Source: Cytophagales bacterium
GTDB taxonomy: Bacteria > Bacteroidota > Bacteroidia > Cytophagales > Bernardetiaceae
Assembly (NCBI GenBank): GCA_013299045.1
Contig: JAAFJX010000018.1
Span: forward strand, 1-64,000
Length of the DNA stretch: 64,000 nucleotides
Reading direction: 5' to 3'
The notes beneath the pieces are model-generated. The model was not told the origin of the DNA and made no database searches. It saw only the letters and a list, made by a program, of their open reading frames with translations. The translations under genes were made by a program, and so were the position numbers. Of this stretch, positions 1 to 7,714 are shown piece by piece; positions within the stretch are counted from its first letter, which is position 1; the number at the start of each line of letters is the position of its first letter.

Positions 1-157
1 AAAGGGCCGGTGGGGGAAGTTGGGCGGTGTCCAAAAAGAAGACGGGTGCTTCACAGACCTTCACTTCTTGCGGTTCAGGGACTTTTTCTTTTTGGCAGCC
101 CAGCACAAAAGCCAGCACCCAAGGCAGCAGTCAGTAGGTTTTTAGGTTTTTCAACAT
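1..157 (-). pseudogene. N-terminal part of a lipoprotein gene with an early stop
   Basis: Reading the minus strand from an ATG at 157 gives MLKNLKTY, then a TGA at 131-133, then an open frame to the window edge that continues as a lipoprotein signal: a hydrophobic run ending in the lipobox-like VLGC, followed by a polar, proline-rich start of a mature protein (QKEKVPEPQEV). So the signal sequence of a lipoprotein is visible but its natural ATG is separated from it by a nonsense codon at position 9. Either the gene is broken, or it starts at a weak CTG/GTG codon, which would leave a very short signal peptide. The product is unknown because the gene leaves the window. Confidence 0.4.
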
Positions 158-292
158 AAAGTTTGCGTTTAATTTGAAATAAAAAGTAGTAGTAAGGTTG
201 TACTATGCCATGTTACTCGCAAAGGTAAGGTGTTTTTATCTGGAATGCACAAAAAAGCAAACACTAAATTTATTTTGGGGTGTCTAATTATC

Positions 293-393
293 TAGTTGTT
301 TCTTAAAAAGCATCTTTGATAGATGTGGGCTAAATTAAAGAAGGATAGTTTACCTATTTTGGAGATGCCTTATAGTCTTTTCAGGGAGAACTA
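293..393. repeat. Short remnant of the TA-flanked inverted-repeat element
   Basis: The left end TA-GTTGTTTCTTAAAAA and right end CTTTTCAGGGAGAAC-TA resemble the ends of the element found at 3730, 37683 and 48032, with several mismatches. Only about 100 bp lies between them, so this would be an internally deleted, decayed copy. The core palindromes of the long copies are absent, so the assignment rests on the ends and the TA flanks only. Confidence 0.35.
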
Positions 394-566
394 TCTATGC
401 CTTCTCTGATTCATTATCCAGATAGGTAGATGTATTCCATAATATCTTCCTCTCATTTCAAATGTTAGCAAGCTATAATCTTGCTTCCAGTGCCAAAATA
501 TGAAATTTGTTTGAGCTAGCAAAGAGGCATCTTGTTTTTCTTCTTATTATCTTAGAATAAAATCAC

Positions 567-574
567 TATCTTTG
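567..574 (+). promoter_or_regulatory. Promoter -7 box for proS
   Basis: TATCTTTG fits the Bacteroidota -7 consensus TAnnTTTG and lies 54 bases before the proS ATG. No strong -33 TTTG is obvious at the ideal spacing. Confidence 0.6.
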
Positions 575-627
575 CGGCTTAAATGTCCTAATATTGCGTT
601 TCAGCGCGATGTTTAAAAACAAATTCT

Positions 628-2109
628 ATGAGTCAGCAACTTGCAGTAACCAAACGCGCCGACGATTATTCGGCTTGGTATAACGAAATTGTCAAAAAAG
701 CAGAACTCGCCGAAAACTCTGCCGTGCGAGGTTGTATGGTTATCAAACCCTACGGATTTGCCATTTGGGAGCGTATGCAACGTATTCTGGACGATATGTT
801 CAAAGAAACTGGGCACGTAAACGCTTCATTTCCGCTCTTTATACCCAAGTCCTTTCTTACGAAAGAAGCTGCACACATAGAAGGTTTTGCCAAAGAATGC
901 GCCGTTGTAACGCACTATCGCCTCAAAAATGCGCCTGACGGCTCTGGAGTTATTGTAGACCCTGAGGCCAAACTTGAAGAGGAGCTTATTGTGCGCCCCA
1001 CTTCCGAAACTGTGATATGGAGTACCTACAAAAATTGGATTCAATCCTATCGCGACTTGCCTATACTCATCAATCAGTGGGCTAATGTTGTGCGCTGGGA
1101 AATGCGTACACGTCTGTTTCTGCGTACAGCAGAGTTCCACTGGCAGGAAGGCCACACCGCACACGCCACCGCACAAGAAGCCGTAGAAGAAACCCTTAGA
1201 ATGTTGGAAGTCTATGCAGATTTTGCTGAGAATACAATGGCTATACCTGTTATAAAAGGCAAAAAAACAGATAATGAACGCTTTGCTGGTGCTGTAGATA
1301 CTTACTGCATTGAAGCACTTATGCAAGATGGAAAAGCCTTACAAGCGGGCACATCACACTTCTTGGGCCAGAACTTTGCGCGTGCTTTTGATGTTAAATT
1401 TGCGACCAAAGAAGGTGGCCTAGAGCTAGTCTGGGGCACGTCTTGGGGAGTGAGCACACGTTTGATTGGCGCGCTTATTATGACCCACTCGGACGACGAA
1501 GGCCTTGTGTTGCCACCTCGCCTCGCTCCTACGCAGGTAGTCATTGTGCCCATTCATAAAGGCGAAGCGGACTTAGAGAGCATTGCAGAGGCCATTAAAC
1601 CACTTTTGGCAGAGTTCAAAAAAATGGGGATTCGCGTTCTATTTGATAAACGAGATACACTGCGTCCAGGCTTCAAGTTTGCCGAATGGGAGCAGAAAGG
1701 TGTTCCGATTCGGCTCGCTATTGGCGCACGCGACTTACAAAATCAGACGGTTGAAGTGGCGCGTCGCGACAACAAAACTAAAGAAACTAAGCCTTTCCAG
1801 AACATCGCCACGTACATACAAGTGTTGCTAGAGGAGATTCAATCCAATTTGTTTGAGCGCGCCAGGCTGTTCAGAGAAGGAAAAACAACACGTGTTGAAA
1901 ATTTTGAGGACTTTCAGAAGATTCTGAACGAAAAAGGGGGCTTTATTGCTGCCCACTGGGACGGCACCACCGAAACCGAAGAGCGCATCAAAGAACTTAC
2001 TAAAGCCACCATACGTTGCATTCCTTTAGATGCACAAGCGGAGAGCGGCCAATGCATTCTGACAGGAAAACCCTCGCAAAAACGTGTTTTATTTGCCAGA
2101 GCTTACTAA
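628..2109 (+). CDS. proS: Prolyl-tRNA synthetase, archaeal/eukaryotic type
   Basis: Class II aminoacyl-tRNA synthetase that charges tRNA-Pro with proline in the cytoplasm. The 493-residue length matches the short archaeal/eukaryotic type without the bacterial editing insertion. Visible signatures are RPTSETVIW near residue 122, the [14 protein letters not shown] segment near residue 166 (class II motif 2 region), the anticodon-binding domain from about residue 310 (VVIVPIHKG) and a C-terminal zinc-like domain that ends in the conserved tyrosine (LFARAY). The ATG at 628 follows a good promoter box and the family normally begins this way. The gene stands alone, with its own terminator. This ProRS type is usual in Bacteroidota, so it is not a sign of recent transfer. 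Confidence 0.97.
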   Translation: MSQQLAVTKRADDYSAWYNEIVKKAELAENSAVRGCMVIKPYGFAIWERMQRILDDMFKETGHVNASFPLFIPKSFLTKEAAHIEGFAKECAVVTHYRLKNAPDGSGVIVDPEAKLEEELIVRPTSETVIWSTYKNWIQSYRDLPILINQWANVVRWEMRTRLFLRTAEFHWQEGHTAHATAQEAVEETLRMLEVYADFAENTMAIPVIKGKKTDNERFAGAVDTYCIEALMQDGKALQAGTSHFLGQNFARAFDVKFATKEGGLELVWGTSWGVSTRLIGALIMTHSDDEGLVLPPRLAPTQVVIVPIHKGEADLESIAEAIKPLLAEFKKMGIRVLFDKRDTLRPGFKFAEWEQKGVPIRLAIGARDLQNQTVEVARRDNKTKETKPFQNIATYIQVLLEEIQSNLFERARLFREGKTTRVENFEDFQKILNEKGGFIAAHWDGTTETEERIKELTKATIRCIPLDAQAESGQCILTGKPSQKRVLFARAY

Positions 2110-2120
2110 GTACTAGTCCA

Positions 2121-2147
2121 TAAAAACCGTCCGCAAGGCGGTTTTTA
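2121..2147 (+). terminator. Rho-independent terminator of proS
   Basis: Hairpin with a TAAAAACCG/CGGTTTTTA stem extended by CC/GG around a GCAA loop (one bulged T), 11 bases after the proS stop, followed by a T-rich run. Confidence 0.85.
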
Positions 2148-2384
2148 TCCTTTTAGCATACAGGGGGCGCATTGCGTTGTATTTCTTTGGGCAAGCCGTC
2201 TTGTTGGCATAAATTCAGGGTTAGAACTTACCGTGATGCACAACCGCGCACCACACACAAAAAAAAAAAGCCACTACGCAAAAAGGAGGCCATGGATATG
2301 CTCTAAAATCATTTTTTTCTCTCAAATTTGTTCCCAAAGGCCATTACGCCATATTCTTTAATTCTACACCAAAAAACAAATAAC

Positions 2385-2894
2385 ATGCTACGCACCTTTT
2401 TAAATACACTTTTCTATACTGTTCTGACGGTTTTTATATTGTCTTCTTGTACTTACACGTCAGAGTATCCAATAGAAGAGAATGGTATTCCCATTAAACA
2501 AGAACTGCTCGGCAAGTGGGTGGACGCAAACGTGGGCGGTACAACAAAACCAAACTACATTCTTTTTGATAAGCAAAGCGATACCAAATACAAGATGCAG
2601 CGTTTTACTTGGAATGAGGCTGATAGCAGCTATGCAAGCCCAATGGAATACAATACGCATCTTACAAACCTAAAAGGGACGCTTTTTTTGAATGCAGAAA
2701 ATGGGGGCAGCTACACGTTCTATAAACTAGAAATGAGCGGTAAGCAAATCAAAATTTTTGGCGTTACGAGCAATATTGATGAGGAGTTTACGAGTTCGGA
2801 AGCCCTCAAAGCCTTTTTCTTGGAAAACAAAGACCGAAGTTTTTTCTATAACCAAGGCGAAGAAGTTTACACCAAGGAAGACGTAGTTCAGTAA
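2385..2894 (+). CDS. Hypothetical lipoprotein
   Basis: About 170 residues. The start at 2385 is chosen over an upstream in-frame codon at 2328 because it gives a proper lipoprotein signal: MLRTFLNTLFY, a hydrophobic core and the lipobox ILSSC with Cys22. The mature protein is predicted to be lipid-anchored. It has mixed polar sequence with several aromatic residues and reads like a small beta-rich domain (lipocalin-like calycins of Bacteroidota have this look), but I recognise no specific family. A strong terminator follows at 2899, so it is a single-gene unit. Function unknown. Confidence 0.75.
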   Translation: MLRTFLNTLFYTVLTVFILSSCTYTSEYPIEENGIPIKQELLGKWVDANVGGTTKPNYILFDKQSDTKYKMQRFTWNEADSSYASPMEYNTHLTNLKGTLFLNAENGGSYTFYKLEMSGKQIKIFGVTSNIDEEFTSSEALKAFFLENKDRSFFYNQGEEVYTKEDVVQ

Positions 2895-2898
2895 CCAG

Positions 2899-2940
2899 AA
2901 CTTATAGTAGCTGTACTTGAACAGTTACTATAAGTTTTTT
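2899..2940 (+). terminator. Terminator after the lipoprotein gene
   Basis: Perfect 11-bp stem AACTTATAGTA/TACTATAAGTT with an inner CTGT/ACAG pairing, followed by TTTTTT. It starts five bases after the stop codon. Confidence 0.85.
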
Positions 2941-3000
2941 GCCTAATAAGTATTAAGAATAAATTGTTTTAGATTAGTTTGCATCTCTGCCCCAAAAACT

Positions 3001-3210
3001 ATGGGAAGAGTTTTAACAATTAGCTTGACATCTGAACAAGAAACGGAGCTTATCCATCATCATAAAAAAAGGGATAATCATGTTTTACGACAAAGATGCC
3101 AAATTATTTTATTGAAGGCTTCTGGTCATAAAACGTCAGATATTTGCCAAATTGTTGGTATTAAAAGCCAAAACCAAGTTAATCGTTGGAAAAGACGCTA
3201 TAAAAATGAC
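3001..3210 (+). mobile_element. Truncated IS630-family transposase, N-terminal helix-turn-helix only
   Basis: The first 70 codons from the ATG at 3001 encode a helix-turn-helix domain of the type found at the start of IS630-family transposases (VLRQRCQIILLKASGHKTSD, then IVGIKSQNQVNRWKRRY). A complete transposase of this family would continue into a linker and a DDE catalytic domain; here the frame passes without a break into an unrelated membrane protein (ccmB remnant) at about 3210. This is therefore a 5' fragment of an insertion sequence left after a deletion. I see no convincing terminal inverted repeat upstream. Confidence 0.7.
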
Positions 3211-3719
3211 TATACTACTTTTGGTATTGCTGTTCTACTCTTTGCCGCATTCAATGCCATTGGTAAGAGTTTTGTAGAAGAAGCCGAAAGCAAAATGCTT
3301 TTCTCTATTTTGTTGTGAAGCCCGAAGCCCTCATTTTGGCCAAAATTCTCTATAATGGCCTCTTAATGGTGGCTATCGGTACGGCTGGACTAGGTCTTTA
3401 TGCGCTCGTTATGGGCTTTCCCGTGCAGGATATGTGGCTTTATCTGGCATTAGTCCTTCTTGCTGCTTTGGGCTTTTCTTGTATATTGACGCTCATTAGT
3501 AGCATTGCAGCGCAGGCAAGCAACAGTAGTACGCTCATGGCCGTTATTGGTTTTCCCTTAATTTTGCCTTTTTTGCTTCTACTCCTCAAAGCCTCAAAAA
3601 ATGCTTTAGACGGCCTTGCACGCTCACAGAGCCTCAATGAAATTCAAACCCTGACTGCTATTATTGTCTTGTCCTTAGCAGTGTCTATGCTCCTTTTCAG
3701 ATTTATTTGGCGAGGATAA
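3211..3719 (+). pseudogene. ccmB: ccmB remnant (heme exporter membrane subunit), 5' deleted and frameshifted
   Basis: Hydrophobic protein matching the C-terminal two thirds of CcmB, the membrane subunit of the heme ABC exporter used in cytochrome c maturation. Recognisable parts are LLFAAFNAIGKSFVEEAE, then KPEALILAKILYNGLLM, LTLISSIAAQASNSSTLMAV, LKASKNALDGLARS and a C-terminal FRFIWRG. The first part is fused in frame to the transposase fragment before it; a one-base shift near 3300-3312 then moves the reading frame, so the rest is only readable in the frame that opens at 3315. The N-terminal membrane helices are missing. No ccmA, ccmC or ccmE lies nearby. The gene cannot make CcmB; a functional copy, if any, must be elsewhere. 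Confidence 0.75.
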
Positions 3720-3729
3720 AGGCTATTTC

Positions 3730-4189
3730 GTCGTCCCTTAAAATACATCTAAGATATTTACTATCAGTAAATTAAACAAGTATTTCTACTTTAGAATATC
3801 TTAGATTTTAGCCTATTTTGTCAAAAAACTGGCAAAACCTCAACGTTTCTTGCGGCCTGCACTGCCTCGCATCAGACAAAAGCGAATGGCTCAAAGGTCA
3901 GAGGGTAAGATTTTCTGTGTTACCATGTTTTGTAAGAGAATGAATCAAAGAAAAAGCCATTCGCTGGTTTAGATAAAAAAAGCCTGTTTTTCATCTAAAT
4001 TGGCCTTTTGCGAGGCTTGATTTTTTTGCTATGCCCTGCGGTCGGAACTTTCAGCTCGCACTTCAGTGCTGCATCAAGGCAAAAAGTAGAGAGAAAGAGC
4101 CCCAAAAAATCATGAGAGTGTTCCTAAAGCAGATAAATCATATCAATCAATTGATGTGCTTGTTCTTGGCAGACTTTTTAAGGGACAAC
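3730..4189 (+). repeat. Inverted-repeat element, copy 1
   Basis: 460-bp element with ends GTCGTCCCTTAAAA and TTTTTAAGGGACAAC. TA follows the right end; the left flank is TC. The core holds nested inverted repeats: GCCTCGC (3864) with GCGAGGC (4010), AGCGAATGGCT (3881) with AGCCATTCGCT (3955), and TTTAGAT (3968) with ATCTAAA (3992). The core matches copies at 37683 (inverted) and 48032. No intact reading frame spans it. It looks like a non-autonomous, MITE-like element; the TA flank fits the IS630/Tc1-mariner superfamily, which duplicates TA. It lies directly after the ccmB remnant. Confidence 0.8.
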
Positions 4190-4264
4190 TAAATTAGACA
4201 AAAATTTGCACGTCTGTACCACACTTTGTAATGAAGCCCAAACGTGCAAATTCTTATACAGTGT

Positions 4265-6418
4265 TTAATTTTTCACAAAATCTTCAAAAAAAGTGAACAC
4301 TTTCTTCCAGAGGTGTGCCCGTTCACGCCCACCTACATTGTGGGGGTGGTTAGGATATGGAAAATAGTCTAAAACAATGTTCCTTTTGATGCACTCGTTA
4401 ATAAATGCGTCCGAATGCTGTGGCAAAACAACATCGTCTTGAAGGCCATGAATCAATAAAAGGCGATTTTTGAGCTTTTCGGCTTGTTTTATAAGATTTG
4501 TATTAGCAAAACCTTCAGGATTTTGAGTAGGCGTATCCATATAGCGCTCCGTGTACATGATTTCATACATACCCCAGTCCATAACAGGGCCGCCTGCTAC
4601 ACCCGCTTTGAATACATCTGGGTGGTTTAAGAGCAAATTCGTACTCATAAAACCACCAAAACTCCACCCAAAAACACCTATGCGGGCAGCATCTACATAA
4701 GCCTGATTGCGTAGATAATTGATGCCCTGTAGTTGGTCTTTTTTTTCAACTTCGCCAAGATTGCGATGTATGATGCTTTCAAACTTGAAACCTCGGTTCG
4801 CCGAACCACGGTTATCTAAGGTGAATACCACATAGCCTTGCTGAGCCATGTAGAGCATGAGCATATCTGCCCCGCCCAACCATGTTTCTGTAACTAATTG
4901 TGCGTGTGGGCCACCATAAACATAAAACATAACTGGGTACTTTTTACCTTCCTGAAAATTGGTAGGTTTAAGCAAACGGCAATATAAATCTGTTCCATCG
5001 TCTGCTTTAAGCGTCATCAATTCAATTTTTGGAATATCATATTCTGCAAGCGGATTGCTAGATGCTAAAATAGAAACCAAGCTCTTTTTTGAACTTGTTT
5101 CTACTATTTGAATCGTTCGAGGAACAGTTCTGGACGAATAACTGTCCAAAAGATACTTGCCCGAAGCGCTCATTTGCACACGGTGCGAGCCTGTTTCGGT
5201 GGTTAGGCGTGTACTTTTGCCAGTTTTGATATTTAGGGCGTAAGCGTGCTGTTCTAAGGGGCTAACCTCTGAACTGACATAAAAGAGGTTTTCTGCTTTT
5301 GTGTCAAAGCCAATTATATCATTTATAAGCCAGTTGCCTTGCGTGAGTGCTTTGAGTAACTGCCCATCGGTGTTGTAAAGGTAGAGATGATTGAAGCCCT
5401 CGCGCTCACTTTGCCAAATAAATTGATTCGGATTATTAGGCAAAAAAAGTAAACCATGTTCAGGTTCTACGTAACGCTCGTTTTTCTCTTCAAATAATTT
5501 CTTTATAAAAAGACCACTCGCTGCATCATACTGGTTTAACTGCAGGTGGTTCTGGTCGCGGTTCAGAATGGCAATATAAATGCTCCTATTATCTGGACTC
5601 CACGAAATATTGGTGAGGTATTGTTCTTTGGGTCCTTCTGTTTTCAGGTAAATCGTTTGGTTGGTGGCAGCGTCCCAAACGCCCACCGTAACATGATGGC
5701 TGGGGCTGCCCGCCATGGGATATTTTATAGGATTGTGTAATGCCGGTACGGACTTATAGCTCGTAAGCGGATAGTCGGCTACCATGCTCTGGTCCATACG
5801 ATAAAATGCGAGCTTCTGACCATCTGGCGACCAGAAAGTGCCCTTCACAATACCAAATTCGCTCCTATGAACAGCCTGCCCATATACTAAATTGTGGCTA
5901 CCATCTTTGGAAATAGGTAAAGCCTCACTACTGCCTTTAGGACAAACGTAGAGATTTTCATTGATAGTAAAGGCCCAATGCTTGGCGCTAGATGCCTCAT
6001 GATTGGCAGCATCTTCTGGTGAAACAGCGAGTTGTGTTACTTTTTTGACCTCCATGTTGTACTCCAAGAGGCGGTTGTCGTGCATAAAACTGAAAGTTTG
6101 TGCGTCTTGCCACTCTATGAAGGGCATATTGTTCAGAACGCTCATACCCGTAGGAAGTTTGTCGTTTAGCTCAGAGCTAGTGAGTATTACTTGAGCTTCG
6201 CCTCCCTTAGAGCTTATCTGAACCAAACTGCCAGTTTTAGGGTCGGTATATGTAACCACGTCCATACTGCCGCGCCATGCAGCGTCCCAAATATTAGTGG
6301 GGCGCAAACGTGGCGACACGAGTTCTTCTATAGTTAAATTTTTCTTTTGTGCACAAACGCTTTGCGTGAATAGAAACGCGATTAAGCTCAGCACAAGTGT
6401 TATCTTTTTTCTGAACAT
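4265..6418 (-). CDS. Dipeptidyl peptidase IV family (S9B) serine peptidase, exported
   Basis: Exported proline-specific peptidase that removes N-terminal dipeptides, expected in the periplasm or on the surface. The start at 6418 gives a clean signal peptide (MFRKKITLVLSLIAFLF ending SVCAQ) and a 717-residue protein; a longer frame up to 6460 would begin on top of the promoter box. The N-terminal half is the DPP IV beta-propeller (for example FWSPDGQKLAFYRMDQS) and the C-terminal third is the alpha/beta-hydrolase domain. The catalytic triad is visible: Ser586 in GWSFGGF, Asp at about 661 in HGLQDD and His at about 693 in NHPHNVGG. DPP IV enzymes are common in Bacteroidota for peptide use. It stands alone. 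Confidence 0.93.
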   Translation of the reverse strand: MFRKKITLVLSLIAFLFTQSVCAQKKNLTIEELVSPRLRPTNIWDAAWRGSMDVVTYTDPKTGSLVQISSKGGEAQVILTSSELNDKLPTGMSVLNNMPFIEWQDAQTFSFMHDNRLLEYNMEVKKVTQLAVSPEDAANHEASSAKHWAFTINENLYVCPKGSSEALPISKDGSHNLVYGQAVHRSEFGIVKGTFWSPDGQKLAFYRMDQSMVADYPLTSYKSVPALHNPIKYPMAGSPSHHVTVGVWDAATNQTIYLKTEGPKEQYLTNISWSPDNRSIYIAILNRDQNHLQLNQYDAASGLFIKKLFEEKNERYVEPEHGLLFLPNNPNQFIWQSEREGFNHLYLYNTDGQLLKALTQGNWLINDIIGFDTKAENLFYVSSEVSPLEQHAYALNIKTGKSTRLTTETGSHRVQMSASGKYLLDSYSSRTVPRTIQIVETSSKKSLVSILASSNPLAEYDIPKIELMTLKADDGTDLYCRLLKPTNFQEGKKYPVMFYVYGGPHAQLVTETWLGGADMLMLYMAQQGYVVFTLDNRGSANRGFKFESIIHRNLGEVEKKDQLQGINYLRNQAYVDAARIGVFGWSFGGFMSTNLLLNHPDVFKAGVAGGPVMDWGMYEIMYTERYMDTPTQNPEGFANTNLIKQAEKLKNRLLLIHGLQDDVVLPQHSDAFINECIKRNIVLDYFPYPNHPHNVGGRERAHLWKKVFTFFEDFVKN

Positions 6419-6459
6419 TTCGAGAGGTGTTTGATGTATATTAAACCATTCTAAAAGCA

Positions 6460-6467
6460 CAAAATTA
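6460..6467 (-). promoter_or_regulatory. Promoter -7 box for the DPP IV gene
   Basis: TAATTTTG on the minus strand (CAAAATTA on the plus strand), 42 bases before the chosen start at 6418. Its position argues against a start at 6460. Confidence 0.55.
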
Positions 6468-6638
6468 ACTAAGATTCCTTAACTTTAGCTTCCTTTTAGC
6501 ATTCCAAAGAGATATTTTTGATAAAATCAGGTAACACTATTACATTTCTTAATGTAGGTTATCTTTAAAGATGTTCCTACGCTGTTTCTTTGCATTGCTT
6601 TATAACCACAACTCAAACTTTAACAATATAAAAGCACC

Positions 6639-7169
6639 ATGACTAACACAAAATGGAACATTGACCCTTCGCACAGCGAACTTACTTTCAAAATAAAACA
6701 CCTTATGATGACCAACGTAACTGGCCACTTTGGTAGCTTCACGGGTTCGCTAGAAAGCAGCGGTGCAACGTTCACCGATTCAAAAGTGCAGTTCACTGCT
6801 CAAATTGCCTCTATCAACACTAAAAATGACCAGCGCGATGCTCATTTGCGCAGCCCAGATTTCTTTGATGCAGACAAGCACCCTAGCTTAACCTTTGTTT
6901 CAGAGCATTTTACTAGCAATGGTGGCAATGACTACAGCGTAAGCGGTATGCTGACGATTAAAGGCATCAGTCAGAAAATAGTGCTGGCAGCAGAATATGA
7001 AGGGACTCAAAAAGACCCTTGGGGGAACGAAAAGGTGGGGTTTAGCCTCAGCGCCAAAATAAACCGCAAAGACTTTGGTTTGAGCTGGAATGCGCCTCTT
7101 GAAGCGGGCGGCCTTTTGGTGGGCGAGGAAGTAAAAATTTCGGCTGAAATTCAACTCGTCAAAGCATAA
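6639..7169 (+). CDS. YceI family protein, cytoplasmic form
   Basis: 176 residues of the YceI fold, a lipocalin-like beta-barrel that binds polyisoprenoid-type lipids in characterised members. The usual opening W-x-ID-x-SHSE-x-F (WNIDPSHSELTF) is present at the N-terminus, followed by HLMMTNVTGHF and the D-x-R-D-x-HL segment (DQRDAHLRSPDFFD), and the C-terminal INRKDFGL-W. Unlike the second YceI gene at 47437 there is no signal peptide. The gene stands alone; a hairpin region follows. The physiological ligand is unknown. Confidence 0.92.
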   Translation: MTNTKWNIDPSHSELTFKIKHLMMTNVTGHFGSFTGSLESSGATFTDSKVQFTAQIASINTKNDQRDAHLRSPDFFDADKHPSLTFVSEHFTSNGGNDYSVSGMLTIKGISQKIVLAAEYEGTQKDPWGNEKVGFSLSAKINRKDFGLSWNAPLEAGGLLVGEEVKISAEIQLVKA

Positions 7170-7196
7170 TCATTGCAAAATTAAAAGCCTTACACC

Positions 7197-7245
7197 AACT
7201 GATGCGTATTTGCTTGCTCTATGAGCGGGTAGGTGTGCATCAGTT
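7197..7245. other. Inverted repeat between convergent genes
   Basis: AACTGATGC at 7197-7205 is repeated perfectly inverted as GCATCAGTT at 7237-7245, around a 31-base loop. It has no T run of its own and precedes the stronger terminator hairpin at 7252. It may be part of a compound 3' end of the YceI transcript. Confidence 0.45.
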
Positions 7246-7251
7246 ATTTGC

Positions 7252-7290
7252 AAAAAAGCCGTTTAGCTTTAAAACTAGACGGCTTATTAG
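7252..7290. terminator. Terminator between YceI and a convergent small gene
   Basis: AAGCCGTTTAG pairs with CTAGACGGCTT around a CTTTAAAA loop, with A-rich sequence on the left and T-rich sequence on the right. It could serve the YceI gene and also the end of the opposite-strand gene at 7341. Confidence 0.7.
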
Positions 7291-7340
7291 AATTTGAAAT
7301 TATAACTAAGCGATGCCGGTAGCATCTTTCCAGAAAAACT

Positions 7341-7547
7341 CTAGCATAGACCACGTTGGGCAGAGAAGTTTCGGCTAAGTGCATCGGCGTGTTCTGAACC
7401 GTACCGCGCCACAGCCCAAGTTTTGAGCTCGGCCACTTCTTGCTGCGAAGAAACCATGCTCAAACTCTTGCGAAGCTCCTTTTCAAAGAGAAATTTGTCA
7501 AAACTGACTTTTTCTAGTATCATTTTTTGGTATTCTAAGTAGCTCAT
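7341..7547 (-). CDS. Small hypothetical protein
   Basis: 68 residues from the ATG at 7547 (MSYLEYQKMILEKVSFD...). It is predicted soluble and helical, with the pattern KELRKSLSMVSSQQEVAELKTWAVARYG. Small helical proteins of this look are common in Bacteroidota next to unrelated genes, and I do not recognise a named family. A longer reading frame to 7676 exists, but its extra 43 residues are a hydrophobic low-quality stretch with no start context, so the short form is preferred. Confidence 0.55.
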   Translation of the reverse strand: MSYLEYQKMILEKVSFDKFLFEKELRKSLSMVSSQQEVAELKTWAVARYGSEHADALSRNFSAQRGLC

Positions 7548-7714
7548 AGTTGTTTTGCAATAATTTACGTAAAACCAACAAAACAGAGTAGTACAGATTG
7601 TGAAGGAAATAGATGAAAGCCACAAGCACTTCGTTATTTCTTTTGCAAAAAGACAAAACAAATTAGTTTTATGCAAGTTTATTTCGTCTATTTAACCAAA
7701 AATTAAGCTATTGT

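Larger units (their letters stand above)
158..627. other. Intergenic region before proS
   Basis: About 470 bases with no convincing gene. It holds the possible element remnant at 293-393 and the proS promoter box at 567-574. The rest is AT-rich sequence in which I see no further structure. Confidence 0.6.

Noticed and set aside
2160-2330. G-rich and A-rich segments between proS and the lipoprotein gene
   Set aside because: No repeat, hairpin or open frame beyond the terminator could be supported.
6639-7169. The two YceI genes as a recent duplication
   Set aside because: They differ in signal peptide, length of loops and motif details, so they are old, separate branches.
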